A DNA stretch of 27,634 nucleotides, from positions 1-27,634 of the forward strand of contig CAZVXI010000029.1 in NCBI GenBank assembly GCA_964631295.1, read 5' to 3'. Shown piece after piece: positions 1-8,540 of this stretch (positions are counted from its first letter, which is position 1; the number at the start of each line of letters is the position of its first letter). A model generated the notes under the pieces. The model ran no database searches. It was not told where the DNA came from and was given only the letters and a program-made list of their open reading frames with translations. The translations under genes were made by a program, and so were the position numbers. The stretch is from CAZVXI01 sp964631295. GTDB taxonomy: Bacteria; Planctomycetota; Phycisphaerae; Phycisphaerales; SM1A02.

Positions 1-356
1 ACAATCGAACAGATACCCAGCACCATTGATGTGATGGCTTTGCCCGATGTCGGCAGCGCATCAACGCCCTTCAGCGTCCGCTCCGGTGGCTGCAACGCGG
101 CATTTCGAATATTCTCCTGTTTCTGGCGGGCATCCTCATGCGCGTGCACCATCATCCGCCACTGTTCCGCATCTTCGGCACGACGGTTTGCTTCGTCTGC
201 GGCACGCGTCTGCTTTTCAATCTCCGCTTCATGTTTGCGGGTCGCGGTTTCGACACAGGGTTTGCAATACGCGATGCGCTTGCCATTCCCGTCCCGAGGG
301 AACGCGTTGACCGGAAGTTCCTCTTTGCACCCAAGACAGACTTGCGTTCGCGACAT
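1..356 (-). CDS. Zinc-ribbon, coiled-coil, probable membrane protein (partial, C-terminus off the left edge)
   Basis: An open frame starts at ATG 356-354 on the minus strand and runs off the window, giving the first 118 residues. An AAAGGGGG Shine-Dalgarno sits just upstream of the start. Residues 1-40 carry two CxxC pairs (C7/C10 and C31/C34), the spacing of a small zinc ribbon. Residues 40-85 are charged and rich in Glu, Gln, Arg and Ala, as in a coiled coil. The last visible residues (SGKAITSMVLGICSI) look like the beginning of the first membrane helix of a DUF4190-type domain. The DUF4190 assignment is an inference from that short stretch. No enzymatic function can be assigned; a zinc-binding, membrane-anchored accessory protein is the best description. 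Confidence 0.6.
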   Translation of the reverse strand, partial: MSRTQVCLGCKEELPVNAFPRDGNGKRIAYCKPCVETATRKHEAEIEKQTRAADEANRRAEDAEQWRMMVHAHEDARQKQENIRNAALQPPERTLKGVDALPTSGKAITSMVLGICSI

Positions 357-527
357 GGTCGCCCCCTTTCACCCAATAGAGTAGCATCCTGTCAAACCTG
401 TGCATCCATGCACGCGGGGCTCCTGGCTGTCAGTTCTCTGCTATCGGCCCCTGCCCTGCTCGGCGGCTCCCAGCTCTTTCTGTGATCTCAGCGACCTGTC
501 TAGTGAATCTTTTTCTCCGATCCGTGG

Positions 528-620
528 ATGCCTGCGTTCGCAGGCATGACGGGGCCGTTCGCAGGCGTGACGGGGCCGTGCGCAGGCATGACGGGGCCGC
601 TGGCAGGCATGACGGGGATG
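528..620. repeat. 21-bp tandem repeats (4 copies) joined to a short palindrome
   Basis: Four consecutive imperfect 21-bp units lie at 537-557, 558-578, 579-599 and 600-620, each containing GCAGGC(A/G)TGACGGGG. The first unit overlaps a perfect palindrome at 528-547 (ATGCCTGCG / CGCAGGCAT, 2-nt centre). The array lies just past the stop of the HD gene (626). It resembles the REP-like GTCATGCCTGCGAACGCAGGCAT elements dispersed in many bacterial genomes. There is no T-run on the correct side to make it an intrinsic terminator of the HD gene. The rest of the gene-free interval 357-625 shows nothing I can name. Confidence 0.8.
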
Positions 621-625
621 ACAAT

Positions 626-1180
626 CTACACGCCAAGCTGCTGCGCATCTGCTTTGATGGCATCGATGCATCGCTGAATGTGTTCGGTCGGGTCGATGCC
701 GAGTTCTTCGATGCCCTGCTGAATATCTTCGCGCGACACAGCGGCGGCGAAGGCCTTGTCTTTGAGTTTCTTCTTCACGCTCTTGGCCTGCATGTCGCTG
801 ATGCCTGCGGGCCTGACCTTTGCGCACGCGACGATGAAGCCGGCCAGTTCATCCACTGCGAAGATGCACTTTTTCATGATGGTGTCGCGCGGCTCGCCGG
901 TGTGCGGAGCGTGCGCGAGAATGGTGGCGAGCAGATCATCATCGAGATCGGTATGTTCGCGCAGCCAGGCGACGCCATCGGTCGGATGTTTGTCAAGCGT
1001 GGGGTGCTGCTCGTAATCGAAATCATGCAGCAGGCCTGCGATGAACCAGCGGTCCCTCTCCTCAGGCGCGTGGATGTCTGCATACGCGGCCATGCACAGG
1101 GCGACGCATTCCATGTGCACACGCAGCGCTTCGGACTGCGTCCACTCGTGCATGATCGTGCGGGCTTCATCAGGGGTCAT
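626..1180 (-). CDS. HD-superfamily predicted hydrolase
   Basis: This 184-residue protein has the metal-binding pattern of an HD phosphohydrolase: H22, the H52-D53 doublet in LLHDFDYE, H90 in ILAHAPH and D110 in FAVDELAG. Overall it resembles the COG2316-type predicted HD hydrolases, a small cytoplasmic family of unknown substrate. Length and domain extent fit a single-domain enzyme. The ATG at 1180 has no clear Shine-Dalgarno and follows a GGTTG/GGTCGG-type repeat, so expression signals are unclear. It stands alone on the minus strand, with a divergent peptidase gene upstream and the tandem repeats downstream. A large plus-strand open frame across the same bases has no recognisable domain and is treated as a shadow. 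Confidence 0.75.
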   Translation of the reverse strand: MTPDEARTIMHEWTQSEALRVHMECVALCMAAYADIHAPEERDRWFIAGLLHDFDYEQHPTLDKHPTDGVAWLREHTDLDDDLLATILAHAPHTGEPRDTIMKKCIFAVDELAGFIVACAKVRPAGISDMQAKSVKKKLKDKAFAAAVSREDIQQGIEELGIDPTEHIQRCIDAIKADAQQLGV

Positions 1181-1185
1181 TTGGA

Positions 1186-1232
1186 GTTCTCGGTTGTCGG
1201 TGGTCGGTTGTTGGTGGTCGGCGGTTGGCAGC
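1186..1232. repeat. Low-complexity GGTTGTCGGTGGTCGG-type repeat
   Basis: A run of imperfect short units built from GGTTG, GGTCGG and GGTGG fills the bases directly upstream of the HD gene start. On the minus strand it reads as repeated CCGACCACCAAC-like words. Such simple repeats occur in intergenic DNA of many bacteria; no function is apparent. Confidence 0.6.
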
Positions 1233-1283
1233 TTGCCCGTTGCCGCACATCGTACCAGGCATTTGCGTGTTCCGGTTCGATCC

Positions 1284-1312
1284 GCGACGCGGCGGCGGGC
1301 AACTGGTATAAC
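1284..1312 (+). promoter_or_regulatory. Candidate extended -10 promoter for the M14 peptidase
   Basis: TATAAC at 1307-1312 is preceded by TGG, forming an extended -10 (TGnTATAAC). The -35 position 17 nt upstream (GCGACG, 1284-1289) is poor. The predicted start of transcription near 1319 leaves about 20 nt before the ATG at 1339, including a GGAG ribosome site. This is an inference by motif only. Confidence 0.4.
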
Positions 1313-1338
1313 GGCTGACCTTTGATGGAGATTGACCG

Positions 1339-2946
1339 ATGGTGTTGATGCGTGTTGTTGCGGGGCTGATTGTCGGATTGCTGTTCGCTGTGTCGACAGG
1401 GGCAGCAGTTCAGAATACGGCGGATGTTCCCGAGGAACTGCTCACGGTTGCCGAAGCGTCGGGCTATGAGCGCACAGCAACGTACGATGAGGTGATATCG
1501 CTGATCGAACGCATCGGGCAGCGTTCGGAGATCATGCGGACGGGCGTGCTGGGCGTGACGAATGAAGGCCGGGATATCCCGTTGATCTTCCTCGCCAACC
1601 CGCCGATCGAGAATGCCCAGCAGGCGAAGCAATCCGGCAAGCCGGTGGCGTTCATCTTCGCGAACATTCATGCGGGCGAAGTGTGCGGCAAGGAAGCGGT
1701 GATGATGCTCGCGAGAGAGATTGCGCTCGATCCCGGTCATCCGTTGCTGGAGAATCTCATCCTCGTGTTCGCGCCGATCTATAACGCGGATGGCAATGAG
1801 CGCTTCGCAGCCAATGCTGTCAACCGGCGCGGGCAGAACGGGCCGATCGAGATGGGGCAGCGGCCCAATGCGCAGGGGCTTGATCTGAATCGCGATTACG
1901 TCAAGCTTGAATCGCCCGAAGCCCGCGCGATGGTTGCGTTCTGCAATGAATGGGACCCGCTGGTGAGCATGGACCTGCACACGACCAACGGTTCGTATCA
2001 TCGGCTGACACTGACGTTCGATTACCCGCTGAACCCGTCCGGCCACGCAGGTCCGCGCCGCTTTGTTGCTGATGAACTGCTGCCGACGGTGCGGGAGCGA
2101 CTGCTCGAGAGAACCGGATACGAAACATTCTACTACGGCAACTTCAATCGCAACCGCACGACGTGGACGACGTACTCCGCCCAGCCGCGATTCGGCGGGC
2201 CGTACCACGGGCTGCGCAATCATATGAATATACTTTCCGAGGCGTATGCATACGCGCCGTTCAGGGATCGTGTGCTATGCACCCGCGAGTTTGTGCGCGA
2301 TGTGCTGCAATACACATCGGAGAATCACGCACAGATGCAGGCGATTCATGATGAAGCTCGGCAATGGACGATCGAAGCGGGTCGCAATCCGCAGCCGACG
2401 GACACGGTAGGTATCCGCCACCGCCCCGCTGCGTACCGCAGGCCTGCGATCATCAAGGGCTGGAAGGAAGAGCGGACTGAGAACGGCCGACGCTTGCGGC
2501 TGGATGAGCCGGAGGATTACTCTGTCGTGCATCTCGGACAGTTTGAGCCAACATTGAGTGTCGTCCGGCCGTTCGCGTACATCATCGAGCCGGGGCTCGA
2601 ACACATCGTGGAAAAACTGAAGCAGCACGGCATTAAAGTTGAGCCGTTCGAAGGCGCTGCTGCCGTTGATGAATATACCATCACGGAGATTGACCGTGCG
2701 CGGATGGCGTTCCAGGGTCATCACAACGTGTTGTGCGATGCGACGGCAGCGCGTGCGAGCCATGATGCGCTGCGCGGGTCATTCATCGTGCGCACCGCCC
2801 AGCCGCTGGGCACGCTTGCGGTGTACATACTCGAGCCGCAGTCGGAAGACGGGCTGGTCGCGTGGAACTTCTTTGATGAGCACATCAGCGTCGGCGTGAC
2901 GTATCCGATCCGGCGCGTGCGTTCCGTGGATGATCTCGATTCGTGA
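1339..2946 (+). CDS. Secreted M14-family zinc carboxypeptidase
   Basis: The 535-residue protein begins with a signal peptide (hydrophobic residues 5-20, ending near GAAVQ), so it is probably exported. The M14 zinc site is visible as H111-x-x-E114 (NIHAGE) and H214 in SMDLHTTNG. The substrate-binding NR pair is N184-R185 in DLNRDY, and the general-base glutamate is E301 in NILSEAY. All catalytic residues are therefore present. M14 enzymes remove C-terminal residues from peptides. Residues after about 340 form a long C-terminal extension without a recognised domain. GGAG at 1327-1330 supports the ATG at 1339; an alternative ATG lies 9 nt downstream. The gene is transcribed alone. A 348-codon antisense frame overlaps its start and is rejected. 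Confidence 0.85.
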   Translation: MVLMRVVAGLIVGLLFAVSTGAAVQNTADVPEELLTVAEASGYERTATYDEVISLIERIGQRSEIMRTGVLGVTNEGRDIPLIFLANPPIENAQQAKQSGKPVAFIFANIHAGEVCGKEAVMMLAREIALDPGHPLLENLILVFAPIYNADGNERFAANAVNRRGQNGPIEMGQRPNAQGLDLNRDYVKLESPEARAMVAFCNEWDPLVSMDLHTTNGSYHRLTLTFDYPLNPSGHAGPRRFVADELLPTVRERLLERTGYETFYYGNFNRNRTTWTTYSAQPRFGGPYHGLRNHMNILSEAYAYAPFRDRVLCTREFVRDVLQYTSENHAQMQAIHDEARQWTIEAGRNPQPTDTVGIRHRPAAYRRPAIIKGWKEERTENGRRLRLDEPEDYSVVHLGQFEPTLSVVRPFAYIIEPGLEHIVEKLKQHGIKVEPFEGAAAVDEYTITEIDRARMAFQGHHNVLCDATAARASHDALRGSFIVRTAQPLGTLAVYILEPQSEDGLVAWNFFDEHISVGVTYPIRRVRSVDDLDS

Positions 2947-3000
2947 GATCGCTTCTGCGCATGCTCGCCAGCAGCGCGGAGATTGCGGTGACTGCTCTCA

Positions 3001-3744
3001 TCAGTGGTGAATGGCTTTGGCGATGCCCTGGTAGCGGCGGTCGACAGGCATGAGCAGCAGCGAAATGGCCTCAAAGAGCCGATCGGTCAGCCGCTCGAAG
3101 GTCGCCCAGTGCTGCTGTGTCTGCTCGAAAAGTTGTTCGCGCGTGATGCCCGCTTCTTCCAGGTCACCCGGGTCGTCGTCCATCCAGTCTTGGATCATGT
3201 CAGGGCGAACTTCGGGATGATGCTGAAAGCCATAGACATTGGTCCCGAGCGCCCACGCCTGCACTTTGCACGAGCCTGACGATGCAAGCAGCCGCGCATC
3301 GGGCGGTAGCTGGGTGACATGGGCGCGATGCCAGTGAAACATCTTCGCATTCCAGGCGATGCCCGCGTGGAGCGGGTCTTCCCGGCCGATGGGTGTGAGA
3401 CTGACATCATGCCAGCCGAGTTCGATCCCGGCGTCCATCTTCTCCGCCGTGCCGCCGAGCGCGGTGGCGAGTATCTGACTGCCGAGGCAGATGCCGGCGA
3501 TTGGCAGGCCGGCAACCTGCGCCTGACGAAGCAGGTCTTCCTCAGCCCGAATCCAGTCGAGCTCATCCCATGGATGCTGGTTGCCGCCCGTCACAACGAT
3601 GCCGTGAACATCATCGAGGTCGACGGGCATGGCATCGTCCGCGTGCACACGAATCGTGCGGATTCGATGGCCATGTTCACGGAGAGTCGCGCCCAGACGG
3701 GCAATGCCGCCGGTCGCACTGTGTTCGAAGACGAGAATTGCCAT
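3001..3744 (-). CDS. Class I glutamine amidotransferase-like protein
   Basis: From the start at 3744 the protein is 247 residues. It has the type 1 glutamine amidotransferase fold signature: nucleophile C86 in AGICLGSQ, oxyanion region VVTGGNQ near residue 53, and H176-P-E178 in FQHHPE. It stands alone without a synthase domain. It therefore belongs with the GMP-synthase-like amidotransferases (COG0518-type) that either hydrolyse glutamine or gamma-glutamyl compounds or act with an unknown partner. The open frame extends 16 codons upstream to 3792, but homology-like sequence begins at MAILVFEHS, so 3744 is preferred; neither start has a good Shine-Dalgarno. It is the last gene of a leftward group with the methyltransferase and the membrane protein, about 80 bp after the latter. 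Confidence 0.8.
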   Translation of the reverse strand: MAILVFEHSATGGIARLGATLREHGHRIRTIRVHADDAMPVDLDDVHGIVVTGGNQHPWDELDWIRAEEDLLRQAQVAGLPIAGICLGSQILATALGGTAEKMDAGIELGWHDVSLTPIGREDPLHAGIAWNAKMFHWHRAHVTQLPPDARLLASSGSCKVQAWALGTNVYGFQHHPEVRPDMIQDWMDDDPGDLEEAGITREQLFEQTQQHWATFERLTDRLFEAISLLLMPVDRRYQGIAKAIHH

Positions 3745-3826
3745 GCCGTGAGGGTACGACCGGCTTCGCGCCGCTGCAACTGGCACGATCAATGAAGGGC
3801 GGCCGGTGTCAGCCCGTGGGTGTTCG

Positions 3827-4261
3827 TCACGCGGGCCATCGCATCACATAGCGGTACAACGCGATCTGGGCCGGGATCAGCAGGACGGAGCCGGCAATGA
3901 TCATCGCATGGATGCGCCAGGGGGCGTCATCCGTAAGCAGGACAATGCACTCGAGTGCAAACAGAGCCAACATCCCAAGAAAGGCAAGGACAAGCACCAC
4001 ACGCCACAGCCAGCGGCGGCCGACCGGTTTCGACAGTGCGTAGCCGGCAACGCCGATTGCAATGACTGTCGCTCCCAGCGCAGGGCCATATCGGCTCGGC
4101 AGCCCGCCGGAATCACGCACCACCTTCTCGATCGTGCGGCCGAGCCCGAGCGCGAGAATCACGAGAATGTAGATGCCCCAGAGAACTCGAAAGCGCACGT
4201 GTGCGTCGGGTTGGTCGTTCCGCTCGATTGCTGGTCTCTGCATGTTGTGGCGGGTAGTCAT
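3827..4261 (-). CDS. Small integral membrane protein, four predicted helices
   Basis: This 144-residue hydrophobic protein has about four membrane segments: residues 26-42, 62-78, 86-106 and 117-136. Its N-terminus is polar. I recognise no conserved family motif. Its ATG overlaps the stop of the upstream methyltransferase gene by 4 nt (ATGA at 4258-4261), which implies translational coupling and supports the assigned start. Function is unknown; the coupling suggests production together with the methyltransferase, not necessarily a physical complex. Confidence 0.7.
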   Translation of the reverse strand: MTTRHNMQRPAIERNDQPDAHVRFRVLWGIYILVILALGLGRTIEKVVRDSGGLPSRYGPALGATVIAIGVAGYALSKPVGRRWLWRVVLVLAFLGMLALFALECIVLLTDDAPWRIHAMIIAGSVLLIPAQIALYRYVMRWPA

Positions 4262-4896
4262 GTCGTTTCATTATGCAGCATGAGGATCGTTGCGTCATGG
4301 CCATCGAGGTAGGCCTGGGTGAAGGCGACACGACTCGTCTGCCGCATCGTCCAGTCAAGCCAGTCGAGCGTATCGAAGCGGCGAGCAGGCGTGAGATCGC
4401 GGCCGGCCCACTTCGGATGCGGCCGATCGGACAGGAAGTTGAACACGACGCCCTGAGCCGCCCGATCGAAGCATCGGCTTACCAGCTCGCGTGCGGTTGG
4501 GTCATCCATCGTGTTCAGCGTGCCGGAAATGATCGCAAAATCTGGCTCGCAGACATTGAGCGAAGCCGCATCTGCGACGAAATCAGCTGTGTGAAACGCA
4601 CACCGCTCCAGCCCGCGCTGCTGTGCCGCTTCAATCTGATCAGTCAGGGCATCGAGCCCGACGTACCTGCCGAACGCGATTCTCTGATCAATCATGTGGA
4701 CTGCAAGATCGCCCCGGCCGCAACCGACATCCATGACGGTGCAATTATCGAGCGGCCCGATGAGGTCGAGACACACATCGAATCGGAGCCGCTGGGTTCG
4801 CTCGTTTCCCCAGAGTGTCGCGACGAACCCAGCACCATGCTCGCGCACTGCTTCGCGATAGGGTTCGAGATAGTTGTCCGGACGGGCTTTGGTCAT
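4258..4896 (-). CDS. Class I SAM-dependent methyltransferase
   Basis: This 212-residue protein has the Rossmann-type methyltransferase motif I, VMDVGCGRGDLAVH, near residues 54-67. An acidic post-I position follows at GLDALTDQ, and a motif-IV-like DFAIISGTLN segment comes later. The rest fits a small class I methyltransferase of the methyltransf_25/12 type. The substrate cannot be deduced. The gene starts a leftward group: its stop overlaps the start of the small membrane protein gene by 4 nt, and the amidotransferase gene follows. Upstream bases show no clear Shine-Dalgarno. The intergenic space to divergent sppA (4897-5028) is 132 bp and could carry promoters for both, but none is strong by eye. 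Confidence 0.8.
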   Translation of the reverse strand: MTKARPDNYLEPYREAVREHGAGFVATLWGNERTQRLRFDVCLDLIGPLDNCTVMDVGCGRGDLAVHMIDQRIAFGRYVGLDALTDQIEAAQQRGLERCAFHTADFVADAASLNVCEPDFAIISGTLNTMDDPTARELVSRCFDRAAQGVVFNFLSDRPHPKWAGRDLTPARRFDTLDWLDWTMRQTSRVAFTQAYLDGHDATILMLHNETT

Positions 4897-5028
4897 ACGG
4901 CAGCAGCACTCCCTACTCAGCGGTTTCGCGGATCAGGCAACGCCAGAGCAGCCGAGTACGATAGGATGCACTGACTGCCCGTGCCGACCGAACGGCAGCG
5001 AGCGACGCTACACGAGGAGTGACTGACC

Positions 5029-6099
5029 ATGCCCGACGCACACCAGCCACACGCAGGAATGCATCCGATGCAGGCAACGCCACAAGTCGTGCACATTCAG
5101 ACCAGGCCAGGCGGGCTTGGCCGAGCAGTTGGCATCATTGCGGGCCTGTGCATGTTCGGTTTCGTCTTCACGGTCGGGCTGGTTCTGGGCATCGCCGTGA
5201 TGTTCGCGAGTACCGGTGCAAACTCGTCGATCGTCGAAGGCACCTGGCGCGACGGCACCGGCCGAGCGACGATCGCCATCCTCCCGGTTGAGGGTGTGAT
5301 CGACGGGCGCAAGGCTGCATTCGTTCAGGATGCGGTCGCTCACATCCTCGATTCAGGCGACTTTGATGCAGTGATTCTGCGGGTTGATTCCCCCGGCGGC
5401 GGCGTCACAGCATCCGACGAAATCTGGTACGAAATCGAACGCCTTCGCAACGCAGGGCTCCCGGTGATCGCCAGTTACGGCGGCATGGCAGCATCCGGCG
5501 GGTACTACGTGTCCTGCGCTGCGGACCACATCATCGCCCAGCCCACATGCGTCACGGGTTCGATCGGCGTCATCGCGCAGATCGTCACGTTCGAAGGATT
5601 GATGGAGAAGGTCGGCGTTGAACCAGTCACGCTCGTGGCGACCGGCTCACCGAACAAAGACGTCGCCAACGATGCGTTTCGATCGTGGAATGAACGCGAC
5701 CGCGCGAAAGTCATCTCCTCACTTGATGCATCGTACGAGACATTCATCGATCGCGTTGCTACCGGCCGGGCCAGCAAACTTGATGTATCTGAAGCGCGTT
5801 CGCTTGCTGACGGCTCGATCTATCAGGCGCAGGAAGCAGTCGTCAACAAACTCATCGATGGCATCGGCTACCTCGATGATGCGATCACGATCACGGAGCA
5901 GCGGCTCGGCGTGGCAGTCGGATCGGCTGATGTGATCCGTCTGGGCTGGCCTCCCCAACTGCTCGGCGGCTGGCTGATCAAGGACACCCCGCCCGGCAGC
6001 ACCTCGACGAGCACGCGGCTTGGCGATATGACCGCCGACGATCTGCGCACGTTTGTGAACGAACTTGCCTCGCCACGCATCATGTATCTCGGTTGGTAA
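5029..6099 (+). CDS. sppA: Signal peptide peptidase SppA, short form (S49 family)
   Basis: SppA is a membrane-anchored serine/lysine protease that degrades cleaved signal peptides. This 356-residue protein has one N-terminal membrane helix (about residues 38-62) and then a single S49 domain, the architecture of the short Bacillus-type enzyme. The LRVDSPGGGV motif precedes the nucleophile S156 in GGMAASGGYY. The probable general base is K210 in ATGSPNKDVAN, 54 residues later, close to the Ser-Lys spacing known for the Bacillus enzyme. The motif TGSIGVIAQ is also present. GAGGAG just upstream supports the ATG at 5029. The stop lies 2 bp before the start of the DUF4159 protein gene, so the two are probably co-translated. 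Confidence 0.9.
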   Translation: MPDAHQPHAGMHPMQATPQVVHIQTRPGGLGRAVGIIAGLCMFGFVFTVGLVLGIAVMFASTGANSSIVEGTWRDGTGRATIAILPVEGVIDGRKAAFVQDAVAHILDSGDFDAVILRVDSPGGGVTASDEIWYEIERLRNAGLPVIASYGGMAASGGYYVSCAADHIIAQPTCVTGSIGVIAQIVTFEGLMEKVGVEPVTLVATGSPNKDVANDAFRSWNERDRAKVISSLDASYETFIDRVATGRASKLDVSEARSLADGSIYQAQEAVVNKLIDGIGYLDDAITITEQRLGVAVGSADVIRLGWPPQLLGGWLIKDTPPGSTSTSTRLGDMTADDLRTFVNELASPRIMYLGW

Positions 6100-6101
6100 C
6101 C

Positions 6102-8522
6102 ATGCCGCGAATGCGCCTCTTCATTTCGCTCTCTCGATTCACTGCACTTGCGCTGCTTGCAGTGTTTGCGCGCAGCGCGCCCGCTCAACAGATTATCACA
6201 TCTGAAACGCTCACCGATGAGCACGTTCAGAAGGCCATCGAGGCGATGATCGAAGAGACCTACGCTCGCAAGCAGCCGGAGACGTTCTGGGATCCGAAGC
6301 AGTGGACCTATGTCAAGCATGGAGAAGAATCACAGGGCGGCGGATACACAGCGATTGCTGTGCTGTCACTTCTCTACGCGGGCGAATCGTACCAGAGCCC
6401 GCGCCTGCGCGACGCCGTCGATCATCTCATGCAACTGCCCATGCAGGGTACATACGCCCGGGCGCTTCGCACCCATGTCTGGGCGCAACTGCCCAATCGG
6501 TTTCGGGATAAACTCAGCGACGACACTCAGTGGCTTCTCGGCGCATTCAGCGAGCGAGCCGTCGGCTGGGATTACGACATGAATCCGAACACGGGTCGCA
6601 AAGATAACTCGCTGAGGCAGTACGCGATTCTCGGCCTGTGGGAAGCGGCCAAGCGAGGCATCGAGATCGAACCACGCTACTGGCAGATGTTTGAAGATGC
6701 ATTCATTGACTGCCAACTGGCCAATGGCGCGTGGAACTACAAAGCGGACAGCGCGCCGCCGCGCGGCAGTATGACAGCCGCAGGCCTGACTGTGCTCTTC
6801 ATCACGCAGGATTTTCTGCACGCGGCGGAAGCAGTCGATGCGGACAGTCGGGCCGGGCGCAATAACCGGTCCATCGAACTCGGTCTCCAATGGATGGAGC
6901 AGAACTTTTCCCCGACGAGCCATCCCGGCCGAAACGCGGACTTCTATTACTACCTGTACGGCGTCGAACGCGTGGGCCTGGCCAGTGGATATAAGTTCTT
7001 CGGCGAACACGACTGGTTCCGCGAAGGAGCAGCAGAGCTGATCCGACGTATCTGTGAGTGGAACCCGACGACGGGCACAATGACCGTGTATGACCGCGCC
7101 GAGGGGCGCGGTCCTTCCATCAATAATCATCACCTCGCGTTTGCACTCATGTTCCTCAGCCGCGGCCGTGTGCCCGTCGTCATCAACAAGTTGCAGATTG
7201 ACGGGCTTGCGTGGAACAACCGCCCACGCGACGTCGCCAACCTTACAACGTCCATTCGCGATTTCACGGAAACCAATGTTATCTGGCAGATCGTGGACTT
7301 CGACGCACGGCCGGAAGACTGGCTCGACGCACCGCTCGCGTATCTCGCGTCGGATGAACCACTGCCCTGGCTTGCGAATGTGGACGTGAACCCAGCGGCT
7401 TTCAAACGAGAAGTGCGCGACTTCCTCGACAAACGCGCATCGGGTGAACTGCCCATGGATGCCGCTCCACCTGACCGCCCGGATGTGCCCGAACTCAACA
7501 AACTCAAGCGGTACCTCGACCTCGGCGGCACTCTGCTTGCTGTCAACGAAGGATCGAGAGACTCCTTTGCAAAGTCCATCGAAACCGCTGGCACGCTGAT
7601 GTATCCACAATACGAGTGGCGGGTTCTGCCTGATGATCATCCGATCTTCACGATCACACCAACCCGCGGCCGCAAGCCCCGGCTCAAGGCTCTCTCCAAC
7701 GGCGTGCGCGAGTTGATCATCATCAGCAACACCGACCTATCGCGCACTTTCCAGACTCGAGATCGTTCCAATCCGACCGAGTACCAGGTCGCAGCGAACA
7801 TCTTCTTCTACGCATCAGAAATGAACCGCGCACGCCCGCGGCTGGCCCGTCATGTCTATGAAGTCAGCAAGGATGCATCCGGCGTCCGCGAAGCCGTCAT
7901 CGTGCGCGCGATCCACTCTGGCAACTGGAAACCTGAGCCGCGCGCACACGATTCACTCGAGGCATACCTGGCAGACACGCGCGACCTTTCACTACGACTG
8001 CTTGACAGGCCGTTGCATTCCATCGGCGATCTCGATGTGACACCAATGCTCGTGCACGTGAGCGGTATCGACGCGCATGAATTCTCCGAGGCAGAGCGCG
8101 AGGCCGTCCGGAAATATGTGCAAAGCGGCGGAACGATCCTCTTCGACACGCCCGGTGGGCTCGGTGAGTTCACACTCTCTGCAGAACAAATGGCTGCAAA
8201 TCTCTTCAATCAACCGATTCAAACAATGCTGCGACACGAACTCATCACGGGTGATCGATCGGACACCGCACCCAATCTGTCGCGTGTTCAATATCGTCCG
8301 TTCGCATTGGAGCAGTTCGGTTCCCGCGAGTTGACACCTCGGTTGCGTGCGATGGGCATCGAGGGAGAACCGCGCATTATCTTCAGCCGCGAAGATCTCA
8401 CGCACGGTCTGCTCGATCAGCCCGGCTGGAACATCGTCGGCTACAACCCGCAATCAGCACGCGACCTGTTCGGGAACATCATCGAATACGCGATGCTGAA
8501 CACGGGCTATCAGGGGCGATGA
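6102..8522 (+). CDS. Exported protein with squalene-cyclase-like helical region and two DUF4159-like domains
   Basis: From ATG 6102 the protein is 806 residues. It starts with a signal peptide (hydrophobic residues about 8-25, ending APAQQ). Residues about 40-360 resemble the alpha/alpha-toroid repeats of prenyltransferase and squalene-cyclase proteins (YTAIAVLSLLYAG, QYAILGLWEAAKRG, WNYKADS). Two DUF4159-like segments follow. The first (about 370-570) contains LKRYLDLGGTLLAVN and DDHPIF. The second (about 597-800) contains IGDLDVTPMLVHVSG and VRKYVQSGGTILFD. These segments look like a class I amidotransferase-type fold without obvious catalytic residues. The frame can be read from TTG 6093, inside sppA, but the ATG 2 bp after the sppA stop is more natural. 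The function of this planctomycete-type protein is unknown; a periplasmic role beside SppA is inferred from context. Confidence 0.75.
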   Translation: MPRMRLFISLSRFTALALLAVFARSAPAQQIITSETLTDEHVQKAIEAMIEETYARKQPETFWDPKQWTYVKHGEESQGGGYTAIAVLSLLYAGESYQSPRLRDAVDHLMQLPMQGTYARALRTHVWAQLPNRFRDKLSDDTQWLLGAFSERAVGWDYDMNPNTGRKDNSLRQYAILGLWEAAKRGIEIEPRYWQMFEDAFIDCQLANGAWNYKADSAPPRGSMTAAGLTVLFITQDFLHAAEAVDADSRAGRNNRSIELGLQWMEQNFSPTSHPGRNADFYYYLYGVERVGLASGYKFFGEHDWFREGAAELIRRICEWNPTTGTMTVYDRAEGRGPSINNHHLAFALMFLSRGRVPVVINKLQIDGLAWNNRPRDVANLTTSIRDFTETNVIWQIVDFDARPEDWLDAPLAYLASDEPLPWLANVDVNPAAFKREVRDFLDKRASGELPMDAAPPDRPDVPELNKLKRYLDLGGTLLAVNEGSRDSFAKSIETAGTLMYPQYEWRVLPDDHPIFTITPTRGRKPRLKALSNGVRELIIISNTDLSRTFQTRDRSNPTEYQVAANIFFYASEMNRARPRLARHVYEVSKDASGVREAVIVRAIHSGNWKPEPRAHDSLEAYLADTRDLSLRLLDRPLHSIGDLDVTPMLVHVSGIDAHEFSEAEREAVRKYVQSGGTILFDTPGGLGEFTLSAEQMAANLFNQPIQTMLRHELITGDRSDTAPNLSRVQYRPFALEQFGSRELTPRLRAMGIEGEPRIIFSREDLTHGLLDQPGWNIVGYNPQSARDLFGNIIEYAMLNTGYQGR

Positions 8523-8540
8523 TGGCGGGTGCCGTGAGCG

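Noticed and set aside
380..400. Perfect TTGACA (minus strand, near 391-396) upstream of the left-edge gene
   Set aside because: No acceptable -10 element occurs 15-19 nt downstream, so it is not called a promoter.
537..620. Possible CRISPR array
   Set aside because: The units are contiguous 21-bp tandem repeats with no spacers and no cas genes nearby.
482..1318. 278-codon plus-strand open frame over the HD gene
   Set aside because: Its N-terminus is translated from the 21-bp repeats and the rest mirrors the HD gene, which has intact catalytic residues.
1177..2223. 348-codon minus-strand open frame
   Set aside because: It lies antisense to the M14 peptidase, whose zinc ligands and signal peptide are clear; the translation is Arg/His-rich with no domain.
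6366..7640. 424-codon minus-strand open frame
   Set aside because: It is antisense to the DUF4159 protein gene and has no recognisable motif; long shadow frames are expected in GC-rich coding DNA.
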